Below are positions 1 through 8,230 of a stretch of DNA of 64,000 nt, one piece after another. Location of the stretch: contig JAHHHY010000016.1 of NCBI GenBank assembly GCA_019359125.1, positions 1 to 64,000 of the forward strand. Direction: 5' to 3'. Made by a program: the position numbers and the translations under genes. Source of the DNA: Pleurocapsa minor GSE-CHR-MK 17-07R. Its GTDB lineage: Bacteria > Chloroflexota > Anaerolineae > Aggregatilineales > Phototrophicaceae. Positions within the stretch are counted from its first letter, which is position 1. Each line of letters begins with the position of its first letter. The notes beneath the pieces are model-generated. The model saw only the letters and a program-made list of their open reading frames with translations. It was not told where the DNA came from and did no database searches.

Positions 1-70
1 ACGGTGGTCTTGCATGGGGGGTGGGCTTCATCTCTCCATCAGGCTTGTTGCCTCAAGGGACTGCCAAGCG

Positions 71-145
71 CTCACCCCCTGTTCTGCTTGCCGTCTTATT
101 CTACGGCCTTTTCAAGATACAAGGGGAATGAGGGGAGAGGTGAGG
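71..145. repeat. Imperfect inverted repeat downstream of dnaE
   Basis: CTCACCCCCT at 71-80 is mirrored by AGGGGAGAGGTGAG at 131-144. The same CTCACCCC...GGGGTGAG theme recurs at 25451-25593, 44957-45036 and 53008-53045, so this is a member of a dispersed intergenic family. There is no T-tract next to it, so it is not a convincing terminator for dnaE. Confidence 0.5.
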
Positions 146-155
146 TATTGTGCCG

Positions 156-216
156 GACGAGGCAGGCCTCGTCCCTACGGTACGGGTGGTGGCGTAGGGA
201 CACGGCCTGCCGTGTC
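156..216. repeat. Composite palindromic repeat (BIME-like)
   Basis: Two imperfect palindromes, at 156-173 (GACGAGGCAGGCCTCGTC) and 199-216 (GACACGGCCTGCCGTGTC), face each other across a 15-base spacer. Each carries its constant flank on the inside (CCTAC and GTAGG). The same palindrome-CCCCTAC-spacer-GTAGGGG-palindrome layout recurs at 18268-18397, 33440-33569 and 33626-33756 with different palindrome words. It lies just past the dnaE stop codon. Confidence 0.7.
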
Positions 217-224
217 CGTGCTGG

Positions 225-3200
225 CTACCCCACGCGCACCACCTCCACGCCGCTGACGCGCTCCAGCTTGCGCTGAAGCTCCTCGCCCCAGCAGGTCGTG
301 AAATCGAAATCCAGCCATTCCACCTCGTCGGTGTCTTTCTGCGCGATGGCGATTTCAAACGTGTCGCTGCCGGGCAGCTCCCTCAGCGCGCCGATCAGCC
401 GCTCCAGCCGCATCCGGTCACGCGTGATGTCGCCGTTGCGCAGGAAACGGATGGTAATCATGCGCGTCGCCTGCGCTGTGCGCTCGCTTTCAAACATCAG
501 CTCCGGCGGCACATAGGCGGGCGCGGGCGGCGCTGCGGGCGGGGCCGCCATGGAGACGGTGGTGACCTGCGTCGCGCTCACGCCCACTTCGTCGGACGGC
601 CACTCCGGCTCCTGCGACGAATCGGCCACATAGCCCTCGTCGTCGATGTCGTCCGGCGGGGGGATATAAGCGGGCGGCGCGTAGGCCGGGGGCGCGGGCT
701 GGTCGCCCATGATCGGGCGGAATCCATCCTCCGGCGTATCGCGCTGCACCACCACGAAGTCAAACGACTGTGTGGCGCGGTCGACGATGATCTGCGGCTC
801 GCCGCGCTTCAGGTCCAGCGTGCCGTTGATGTGGATGACCTCGCCCTCGACAAACGACTCCTGCAGGCGCGTCCATGTCTTGGGAAACAGCACCGCGCTG
901 ACAGTGCCGTATTTGTCCTCCAGCGTCACGATCGCCATCATGTCTTTCGACTTGGTGACGGTGCGGCGGATGCCCGTAATCAGCCCGACGAAGCGCACCG
1001 GCCGCTCGTGCATGTCCGGCCCGTAGCTGTGCAGCTCGGTGCTGCTGGCGATATTCGAGTCTTTCAGCAGCTCCATCACCGGGTCAATCGGATGGCTGCT
1101 GAGGTACAGGCCCAGCAGGTCTTTTTCCCAGTTCAGCATCTCGCGCACGGTGGCATCGCCCGCGTGTGGCAGGTGCGAGAGCAGGTCGTCGGTGTCGGCG
1201 GCGCTGTCGCCAAACAGGCTGGACTGGCCCATCTCTTTGGTGCGATGCAGGGTGGTGCTGTGCTGCATCAGGCGTTCCAGCGCGTTCAGCAGCGTGGGGC
1301 GCGTGCCGAAGATATCCAGCGCGCCCACCATAATCAGCGATTCCAGCGCCTTCTTGCCCACCTGGCGCAGGTCGACACGGCGGCACAGGTCATCCAGGCT
1401 GGCGTAGGCGCCCGCCCGGTCGCGCTCCTGAATCAGATGCGACAGCGCGCCGATGCCTGCGTTCTTGATGGCCGCCAGCCCGAAGCGGATGGCGCGTTCG
1501 CCGCTGTCCAGATATTCAATGTCGAAGTCAAGCACGCTGTGGTTGATGCTGGGCGGCAGGATGGCGATGCCCAGGCGCTTGCATTCGGCCAGGCAGGCCG
1601 TCACCTTGTCCTTGTCGTCAAAGTAGACCGAGAGCAGCGCCGCCATGTATTCCGGCGTGTAATGCGCCTTGAGGAACGCGCTTTGCACCGTAATGACCGC
1701 ATAGTCGGCGGCGTGACTGTTATGCACAATCAGGTCATTGGCGATGAAGTTGTGGTGACCCTCAATGGTGAGGTCGTAGGTCACTTCTTCGCCACAGGGT
1801 TCAATTGAGACGATTCTGTCCCAGTAAATGTCACTGTGTGCAATCGAAGCTAAAGCTGGTTCGTCGAGGAATTCTGCAATTCTTGCGACGGTCTGCCTTG
1901 AGAATCCTTGTTTTGTGCGCGTGGATACGGGAGACAATTCCCGAATTGCGATACCGGATTGCCTTCCAAACTCTTTTACGGACATGGAACGATCTGCCAG
2001 GTGCTGGCGGATGCTCGTTTTTATGTTCAGCGGAATGATGTCTTTGGTGGAGTCACTTTCCACTTCATGCGTTGTTAGTTGGCAGAGACTAGAACGCTTT
2101 TGCTCTATCACCATATGGGCACCAATGTGCTCATAAAAGCGCGCGATATTCTCCGCTCCGGTCACAAATACCTGCCAGCCAATTCTTCCATCTTTATAGT
2201 TGAAAGTCACTTGCCTTATACGGCTTACAATGCCAAATCGCACGAGCAGATGATGAACTTGGCGGGCAAGCGTTTCAGATGCCGTCGCATAGAAAAGGCT
2301 CCTGCCTTTCAGATTGACATGTCCATCACCATCCCACATGCGTCCGAGGATGATGCCTATGCATCTGTTGGTCAGGCTGAACACCTGCTGAGGTAAAACT
2401 TTGTTGCGTGCGTTCTTGCCCCATAATCCCAGTGATTTGGCCCAATCTACCAAGCCCTGTGGCAGAGAACGATCAATTCGCTTGCTGTAAACTGACCACA
2501 CTTGCTTGTGAGTGCCTATGGATGCTCTGGAATTTGGGAAAGTTTCCATGCATCTAACGTAATCATGCAGGTGATTCTCATCGCCTGTATAGAAATACAC
2601 TCCTGTTGTGTGACAGAGATTTCCTTCCGCAATGAGGTGACCTAATACTGCGCAGTAATTGTCTGGCCACACATCTGTTCCTTCTACAGGAAGCATACGT
2701 GGTGTTGCGATGAAGTCCCCTGGGGACAAACGATCCAGACGATTCCATCCCGATTGCGTCAGGAATGGATGATTGGCAGTCGCTTTGATTTGTTTGCCAA
2801 GCCTGGTTGTGATTCTATATACCGGCTTAAGGCCATTATTGAAAAACGCTGTGATCTTCGCACGTTCCAGCTTGCCGCTTTCTTCGTTCAGAGCAAGGAC
2901 TGATCCGCCTTCATAGTCTTCAAGTGCATCCAGACGCACAAGCGCGCCGGTGTCCGCATTCAGGACGAGCGTGTCGCCGGTCAAACACTTGTTGAACCCA
3001 TAATTGGCGAAGAACTCGATATCGTCGAAGATTTTCCCGGCGATTTCTTTGGTCATCGTCGGGTCGACCTGTGGGCCGCGCTCCTCAAACGTGACGCGGT
3101 GCTTTTGCAGGTCTTCCTTCTTTTTCTTCGACACGGCGCGGCGCATCAGGTCGGCCTCGCCCAGCGAGTAGCCGAACAGCCCGCTGGCCACCTGCATGAT

Positions 3201-5297
3201 CTGCTCCTGGTAGACCATGATGCCGTAGGTCTCTTCCAGGAAGCGGCCCATGCCCGGATGGTGATACAGCACCGGCTCGTCACCATGCATACGGGCGTTG
3301 TAGGTGGGGATATAGTCCATCGGGCCGGGGCGATACAGCGCCACCGCGGCCACGATGTGCTCGAATTTCGACGGGCGCATGTCGCGCAGCATCGACTGCA
3401 TGCCCGTGCTTTCAACCTGGAACACGCCGATGGTATCGCCCCGGCTGAGCAGCACGAAGGCCTGTTCCAGGCGCCTGTCTTCTTCGGGATCGCCGGATGG
3501 TCGGTACGGGATATTGTCCATCGTATAGCGCACGCCATGATGCTTGTGGATCAGGTCGCTGGCACGGCGCACAATCGTCAGCGTGGACAGGCCGAGGAAG
3601 TCGATCTTCAGCAGGCCGATGCTCTCGGCCGTCTCCATCGGGAACTGCGTGACCTGTTTCAGCGCGCTGCGCTCGTCTTCGCGCGTCTGACGTGCCAGCG
3701 GCAGATACTCCACCAGCGGCTGGTCAGCGACGATCACGCCGGCTGCATGCACGCTCGTGTGGCGGTTCATGCCCTGCAGCAGCGTCGCCACCTCCATCAC
3801 ACCTTTGAGCTGGGCATCGCTGTTCACCAGCTTCTTCAGGTCGGGCAGGTCCTCGATATACTGCGGGATCGCCTTCGGCTTCGGCTCGGTGGGAATCATG
3901 CCGACGGCCTGATTGACCACGCTCAGGTCCAGGCCAAATGCGCGGGCCACGTCGCGCACGGCCGCTTTCGCGCCCATCGTCCCGAATGTGATGATCGCCG
4001 CGACTTTGTCCTCGCCGTATTTGCGCACGGTGTAATCGATCATCTCGCCGCGCCGGTCATCGGGGAAGTCCATGTCGATGTCGGGCATGGTCACGCGGCC
4101 GGGATTCAGGAATCGCTCGAACAGCAGGTTGTTCTGGATCGGGTCGATATTGGTGATGCCCAGGCAGTACAGCGCCAGGCTGCCCGCGCCGGAACCGCGC
4201 ACGTTCCACCAGATATCCGCGTGGCGAGCAAATTCGCACAGGTCCCACACGATCAGGAAGTAGGTGTTGAAGCCCATCCGGCTGATCGTCTCCAGTTCGA
4301 AATTGAAGCGCTCCAGCAGCGCGGCATCGTGGCTGGCGCGGTCGCCATAGCGCCAGCGCAGCCCTTTCTCGCACAGATAGCGCAGATAGTCCGGCTCGGT
4401 GAAGCCATCCGGCACGGTGAAGATCGGCAGGTGATAGGTCTTATCATCCAGGTTGACATCGGTGCACATCTCGGCAATCGCCAGCGACGAGGTCAGCGCC
4501 TCGCCGTCGGCGATGTGGCCAAACGTCGCCCACATCTCGGACTGGTCGCTCAGGTAATAGCTGTTATCGCTCAGCGACATGCGCTTCGCCTTGTCCTGAG
4601 ACTTCAGCGCGCCGGTCTGGATGCATAGCAGCGTGTCGTGCGCCTCATAATCGGTGCTGAGCACGTAGTGCACGTCGTTGGTCGCCAGAAAGCGCAGGTC
4701 ATCGCGCTTGCCGATATCGATCAGCCAGTCATTGACGACTTTCAGTTCGGGGATGTCGTGGCTTTGCAGCTCCAGGTAAAAACGGTCACGGCCAAAGACC
4801 TGCAGATGCCAGTCGATCAGGTCGCGGGCGGCATCTTCACGCCCCTCCATAATCATGCCGGGGATTTCAGCGGCCAGGCAACCGCTGGTCACGATCAGGC
4901 CTTCGCTGTGCGCGGCCAGAAACTCGCGGTCGATGCGCGGGCGGTAGTAATAGCCCTCAAGCTGGGCCACCGAGGCGATGCGGCACAGGTTCTTATAGCC
5001 GGTATTGTTCATCGCCAACATCAGCAGGTGCGACGGCGACTTGTCCAGCTTCGGATCTTTGTCGGTCATGCGGCGCGGCGCCAGATAGCCCTCCATGCCG
5101 ATGACGGGCTGCACGCCGGCCTTCTTGGCAGCGCGGTAGAAATCCATCACGCCGTACATCGCGCCGTGGTCGGTGATCGCCAGCGCGCGCATCTCCAGCT
5201 CTTTGGCGCGGCCGACCAGCTTGCCAATTTCGCTCAGGCCGTCCAGCAGCGAATATTCGGTATGCACGTGCAGATGCACGAAATCCTGGGTGCTCAT
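225..5297 (-). CDS. dnaE: DNA polymerase III subunit alpha with intein
   Basis: Replicative polymerase catalytic subunit, 1690 aa before splicing and about 1267 aa after. The N-terminal PHP domain shows HVHTEYS and ITDHGAMYG. The polymerase core has the catalytic motif PDIDMDF (Asp406 and Asp408) and IDFLGL. An OB-fold (RPVRFVGLITGIRRT) follows, then a Pro/Ala-rich linker and a short C-terminal domain. An intein (residues 771-1193) splits the conserved GFNK/SHAADYA motif. The start is set at ATG 5297. An upstream in-frame TTG at 5318 is possible but would leave almost no leader after the candidate extended -10 box at 5339-5347. Transcribed divergently from the TPR-like gene. Identity is very secure. 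Confidence 0.97.
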   Translation of the reverse strand: MSTQDFVHLHVHTEYSLLDGLSEIGKLVGRAKELEMRALAITDHGAMYGVMDFYRAAKKAGVQPVIGMEGYLAPRRMTDKDPKLDKSPSHLLMLAMNNTGYKNLCRIASVAQLEGYYYRPRIDREFLAAHSEGLIVTSGCLAAEIPGMIMEGREDAARDLIDWHLQVFGRDRFYLELQSHDIPELKVVNDWLIDIGKRDDLRFLATNDVHYVLSTDYEAHDTLLCIQTGALKSQDKAKRMSLSDNSYYLSDQSEMWATFGHIADGEALTSSLAIAEMCTDVNLDDKTYHLPIFTVPDGFTEPDYLRYLCEKGLRWRYGDRASHDAALLERFNFELETISRMGFNTYFLIVWDLCEFARHADIWWNVRGSGAGSLALYCLGITNIDPIQNNLLFERFLNPGRVTMPDIDMDFPDDRRGEMIDYTVRKYGEDKVAAIITFGTMGAKAAVRDVARAFGLDLSVVNQAVGMIPTEPKPKAIPQYIEDLPDLKKLVNSDAQLKGVMEVATLLQGMNRHTSVHAAGVIVADQPLVEYLPLARQTREDERSALKQVTQFPMETAESIGLLKIDFLGLSTLTIVRRASDLIHKHHGVRYTMDNIPYRPSGDPEEDRRLEQAFVLLSRGDTIGVFQVESTGMQSMLRDMRPSKFEHIVAAVALYRPGPMDYIPTYNARMHGDEPVLYHHPGMGRFLEETYGIMVYQEQIMQVASGLFGYSLGEADLMRRAVSKKKKEDLQKHRVTFEERGPQVDPTMTKEIAGKIFDDIEFFANYGFNKCLTGDTLVLNADTGALVRLDALEDYEGGSVLALNEESGKLERAKITAFFNNGLKPVYRITTRLGKQIKATANHPFLTQSGWNRLDRLSPGDFIATPRMLPVEGTDVWPDNYCAVLGHLIAEGNLCHTTGVYFYTGDENHLHDYVRCMETFPNSRASIGTHKQVWSVYSKRIDRSLPQGLVDWAKSLGLWGKNARNKVLPQQVFSLTNRCIGIILGRMWDGDGHVNLKGRSLFYATASETLARQVHHLLVRFGIVSRIRQVTFNYKDGRIGWQVFVTGAENIARFYEHIGAHMVIEQKRSSLCQLTTHEVESDSTKDIIPLNIKTSIRQHLADRSMSVKEFGRQSGIAIRELSPVSTRTKQGFSRQTVARIAEFLDEPALASIAHSDIYWDRIVSIEPCGEEVTYDLTIEGHHNFIANDLIVHNSHAADYAVITVQSAFLKAHYTPEYMAALLSVYFDDKDKVTACLAECKRLGIAILPPSINHSVLDFDIEYLDSGERAIRFGLAAIKNAGIGALSHLIQERDRAGAYASLDDLCRRVDLRQVGKKALESLIMVGALDIFGTRPTLLNALERLMQHSTTLHRTKEMGQSSLFGDSAADTDDLLSHLPHAGDATVREMLNWEKDLLGLYLSSHPIDPVMELLKDSNIASSTELHSYGPDMHERPVRFVGLITGIRRTVTKSKDMMAIVTLEDKYGTVSAVLFPKTWTRLQESFVEGEVIHINGTLDLKRGEPQIIVDRATQSFDFVVVQRDTPEDGFRPIMGDQPAPPAYAPPAYIPPPDDIDDEGYVADSSQEPEWPSDEVGVSATQVTTVSMAAPPAAPPAPAYVPPELMFESERTAQATRMITIRFLRNGDITRDRMRLERLIGALRELPGSDTFEIAIAQKDTDEVEWLDFDFTTCWGEELQRKLERVSGVEVVRVG
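1719..2987 (-). mobile_element. DnaE intein with DOD-type homing endonuclease
   Basis: A 423-residue in-frame insertion. It starts with Cys (CLTGDTLV) and ends ANDLIVHN, followed by extein Ser1194. Splicing blocks are visible: block A at the start, block B ATANHPFLT with its Thr and His, and block F/G TYDLTIEGHHNFIANDLIVHN split over the C-terminus. Two LAGLIDADG-type motifs lie between them, LGHLIAEGNL and LGRMWDGDGHV, both with the acidic residue retained, so the endonuclease may be active. A helix-turn-helix-like stretch (FGRQSGIAIRELS...SRQTVARIAEFL) sits between endonuclease and C-terminal splicing block. DNA is visibly more AT-rich than the dnaE exteins, which fits horizontal acquisition. 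Confidence 0.95.
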
Positions 5298-5338
5298 AAG
5301 GCTGCTTTTACGATTCAACAGGCGTCTGATTCAGCCCG

Positions 5339-5347
5339 ATTATAGCA
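5339..5347 (-). promoter_or_regulatory. Extended -10 promoter of dnaE
   Basis: On the minus strand the sequence reads TGCTATAAT, a perfect sigma-70-type extended -10. No good -35 lies 17 nt upstream. Transcription would start near 5332, giving a leader of about 35 nt to ATG 5297. Confidence 0.55.
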
Positions 5348-5409
5348 TCCAACCGGCCGCATTAACGGGCGCGCGGGTTAGAAAATGCGTGCGAATATCG
5401 TCTGCATCT

Positions 5410-5438
5410 TTGCAATTCACCCACATTATCGCTATACA
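5410..5438 (+). promoter_or_regulatory. Candidate promoter of the TPR-like gene
   Basis: TTGCAA at 5410-5415 and TATACA at 5433-5438 are separated by 17 nt. A start near 5445 would precede ATG 5472 and excludes the longer reading frame beginning at 5385. Confidence 0.35.
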
Positions 5439-5471
5439 TCTGACTTTGATCGCCGAGGCCGCAACCATCTG

Positions 5472-7601
5472 ATGAACTGGATTGAATCGTTTCTTTCTGC
5501 GCTGCGCCCCTCTCAGGGGTCGGGGACTGCCGCCAATGTGCCCGACCTGATCGCCGGTGTGACCGCCAAACGCTCCGGCCAGACTGCCGAGGCGCTGGCC
5601 GCGTTTGAGCGGGCCGCCGCACACCCCACCACGCAAATCGAACAGGTGATGATCGTCAGGCTGATGGTCGAGACGCATCTGGCCGCCCGTCAGGTCGCCG
5701 CCGCACGCGCATTGACCGAGAAGCATCCGCCGCAGGGGTATGTCGGGTCGGCGGCGGCGCATGCCTGGCTGGCATCCGGTATGGTGGCCGAGGCCGAGGG
5801 CAACCTGACCGCCGCGGGCGAGGCCTACAGCAAAGCGGTCAAGGCCTGCCGGGAAGCCGCCAATCCGCCGCTGGAGGGCCTGGCGATGGCCTATGGCGCG
5901 GCGGTTGACTTGCAGGCGGGCAGCGCGGACTATGCCGTCAAGGTGCTGCGTGAGGCCCTGCCGAAGATGCTGAGTGTGGGCGAACAGGAGAATAGTTCGT
6001 ACTTTCAGGGCATTCTGGGGCAGGCATTGATCGCCACCGGCCAGGAGACGACCGGCGCGGGCCTGATCGGCCAGGCGCTGGAAACGTCGGTGCGCCTGAA
6101 TGATATTGGGCGTATTCGCCTGTGGTCGTTTGCCCTGGCCGAGCGCGCCTTTGCCGATGCCCGCCATTTCGACGCCGATACGCACCTGTCGCGCGCGCTG
6201 ACGCTGTTTCCGCCCGACGAAGCCAGCGAGGCGCACGTGCGCACGCTGACGCTGTATGCCCTGAATGACCTGGCCCAGAACGAGACGACGCGCGCCGTGG
6301 CGTCGGCTGAACGTGCGTGTGCGCTGGCCGATGCCCCCGACATGTCGCCAGTGGTGCGCCAGCGTGCCCGCGAAGCCCGTGCGCTGGCCCTGAAAACGTC
6401 CGGCCGGCTGGAAGACGCGATTGCTGAATTTGCCGCGCTGGCCGAGTCCGCCGCTTTGTCGCCACGCGCCCGGCGCCAGTATGCGGCGGCACTGGCCGAC
6501 ACCGGCAGGCCCGCTGAGGCACTGACCGTGCTGGAAGCCATGAAGGCCGCGCATACTGGCACACTGGAAGAAGCCCTCGCCCTGCGTGATATTGGCCTGG
6601 TGCACATGAAAGCCGGGCAGACGACGCAGGCGATTGCCGCGTGGGTCGCGGCGGTGCCGCTGTGCGAGGCGCAGCATGCCTGGGCCACGGCAGTGCGCGT
6701 GCTGTGCGAAATCAGCCTGGCGCGCCGGTCGCTGGGGCAGCCTGCCCGTGCCCTGAAAGACATCGATTCTGCGCTGATGCTGCTCACCCGCCTGAGCGAA
6801 CATGAAGTGGAGACACGCGGCGTGGTGCTGTCGCATGCCGCCAATGCCTATGCTGAAACCGGGGATATCGAAAGCACGGACGCGTTTTTCACCGAGGCCA
6901 TCGCCATCGCCGCACGGGTGGGTGACCGCGCCGCTGAGGCGATGCGGCTGGGCAATTATGGCTGGTTCCTGATGCAGATTGGCCGCCCGCGCAGCGCCGT
7001 GGTCAAGCTGGAGCGTGCGCTGGAGCTGGGCGAAGCACTCGATAATCCGGTGCAGCGCGGCGTGCATTTTGACTCGCTGGGGTCGGCCTTTGATCAGCTG
7101 AACGACTTCGCCAGCGGACACAAGTATCACGAGGATGCGGCGGCGCTGCTGGAGGCCGCAGGCGCGACCACCTGGCTGGCCTCGTGCCGCGTGAACTGGG
7201 CCATGACCTGCCTGTCGTTGGGCGAGCTGGAGCGCGCCCGTGACCTGCTGGGGCAGGCGCTGTCGGCTATGGGTCAGGTGACCGGCGCCGCCGATGTGCG
7301 CCTGCGGGCCGAGACCGCGCTGGCCAATCTGGCCCTGCGCGAGAAACAGCCGGATGCCGCGCTGACGACGCGCCTTGTGGCAGAGGCGCGCACGCTGGAG
7401 AATCGGCGGCTGCTGGCGGATGCGCTGGCGGTGCACAGCCAGACGCTGGCCGACACCGGCGATGCGGGGGGTGCAAAGTCGGCGTGGGACGAGGCGGCGC
7501 GCCTGTTCACCATGATGCACATGCCGCAGGCGCGTATGAGCCCGGCGTGGCTGTCTGGCCAGGCCGATGCAGCGGAACCGCGCCCGTCAGACCTGGCCTG
7601 A
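5472..7601 (+). CDS. TPR-repeat-like alpha-helical protein
   Basis: A 709-residue Ala/Leu-rich protein made almost wholly of predicted helical hairpins. Spaced TPR-type signatures are visible, for example AEALAAFERAAAHP near the N-terminus, EALTVLEAMKAAHTGT, and ALELGEALDNPVQRGVHFDSLGS in the C-terminal third. No catalytic domain, signal peptide or membrane segment is visible, so a cytoplasmic scaffold or protein-interaction role is inferred. The start at 5472 (MNWIESFLSAL) is preferred over 5385 because the upstream residues are compositionally unlike the rest and a candidate promoter lies between the two. It is convergent with the cupin gene, with 16 nt between the stops. Confidence 0.75.
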   Translation: MNWIESFLSALRPSQGSGTAANVPDLIAGVTAKRSGQTAEALAAFERAAAHPTTQIEQVMIVRLMVETHLAARQVAAARALTEKHPPQGYVGSAAAHAWLASGMVAEAEGNLTAAGEAYSKAVKACREAANPPLEGLAMAYGAAVDLQAGSADYAVKVLREALPKMLSVGEQENSSYFQGILGQALIATGQETTGAGLIGQALETSVRLNDIGRIRLWSFALAERAFADARHFDADTHLSRALTLFPPDEASEAHVRTLTLYALNDLAQNETTRAVASAERACALADAPDMSPVVRQRAREARALALKTSGRLEDAIAEFAALAESAALSPRARRQYAAALADTGRPAEALTVLEAMKAAHTGTLEEALALRDIGLVHMKAGQTTQAIAAWVAAVPLCEAQHAWATAVRVLCEISLARRSLGQPARALKDIDSALMLLTRLSEHEVETRGVVLSHAANAYAETGDIESTDAFFTEAIAIAARVGDRAAEAMRLGNYGWFLMQIGRPRSAVVKLERALELGEALDNPVQRGVHFDSLGSAFDQLNDFASGHKYHEDAAALLEAAGATTWLASCRVNWAMTCLSLGELERARDLLGQALSAMGQVTGAADVRLRAETALANLALREKQPDAALTTRLVAEARTLENRRLLADALAVHSQTLADTGDAGGAKSAWDEAARLFTMMHMPQARMSPAWLSGQADAAEPRPSDLA

Positions 7602-7617
7602 TGTCCTCCGGCTGACG

Positions 7618-8004
7618 TCAGTGATTAGACGACAGCGGCACATGGAACGTGGTCGCCACAGAGCGGTTTGGAAAGAAGCCGATCGCACGCGCCAGGCCAC
7701 CGCGACTGCTGCGCAGCTCGTGGCGCACCCCAGCCGGCACCAGCAGCAGGCTGCCCGCGGACATCTGCACCGGATTGCCATCCACCAGCACGACGATGTC
7801 GCCTTCCATGCACATGATCACTTCTTCGCTGCTGTCGGTATGCGCCCCCACCACGCAGTCGTCGTCCAGCACCATATAAATCAGGGTGCTATTGCTGGGC
7901 GCACGCCCCTCAAACGAGACATATGCTGTGCGCATCGGGGCATTGTCTTCCCCGACAAAGCGTTCTTCATAAACAGAAATGCTGTCCAGACGTGTCGCGC
8001 GCAT
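7618..8004 (-). CDS. Small cupin-domain protein
   Basis: A 128-residue single-domain protein with the two conserved cupin motifs. Motif 1 reads VVGAHTDSSEEVIMCMEGD (G-X5-H-X-H-like with a Glu) and motif 2 reads GSLLLVPAGVRHELRS (G-X5-P-X-G-X2-H). These normally form a beta-barrel with a bound metal. The substrate cannot be told from sequence; stand-alone cupins range from isomerases and dioxygenases to sensors. It is followed, convergently, by the TPR-like gene. No clear promoter was found in the 226-nt spacer upstream. Confidence 0.8.
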   Translation of the reverse strand: MRATRLDSISVYEERFVGEDNAPMRTAYVSFEGRAPSNSTLIYMVLDDDCVVGAHTDSSEEVIMCMEGDIVVLVDGNPVQMSAGSLLLVPAGVRHELRSSRGGLARAIGFFPNRSVATTFHVPLSSNH

Positions 8005-8217
8005 GAGACTTGGTCACCATAAGTGCATACATACATTGGCGGGCACCGATCGCCCGTCAACACACTGCTTTGGTCGTGATCTGCAGCGATTCGAATCTAT
8101 AGTTTTAGCATTATGTATGTGACTTTTACAGGGTTTATTCTCAAATTCTAAGAGTTCGGACGCGGGTCCGTTTGTTATGTTCTGTGAAAACGCTGCTGAT
8201 TGCGCGGTCGGGTGCGT

Positions 8218-8223
8218 TATAAT
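8218..8223 (+). promoter_or_regulatory. TATAAT box for a leaderless gene
   Basis: A perfect TATAAT lies 7 nt before ATG 8231, so transcription would begin at or next to the start codon. No convincing -35 is seen. The same arrangement occurs at 12963 and 27892. The 226-nt spacer (8005-8230) otherwise holds only a small palindrome (CGGAC-GCGG-GTCCG). Confidence 0.5.
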
Positions 8224-8230
8224 GCCGCTC

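Noticed and set aside
3099-4628. Plus-strand open frame (509 aa) inside dnaE
   Set aside because: Antisense to the conserved polymerase core. Composition is typical of a reverse-complement shadow.
5340-7520. Long minus-strand open frame (726 aa) opposite the TPR-like gene
   Set aside because: It is a shadow frame of a GC-rich gene. The translation is rich in Gln, Arg, His and Gly with no domain, and the sense strand encodes the TPR-like pattern.
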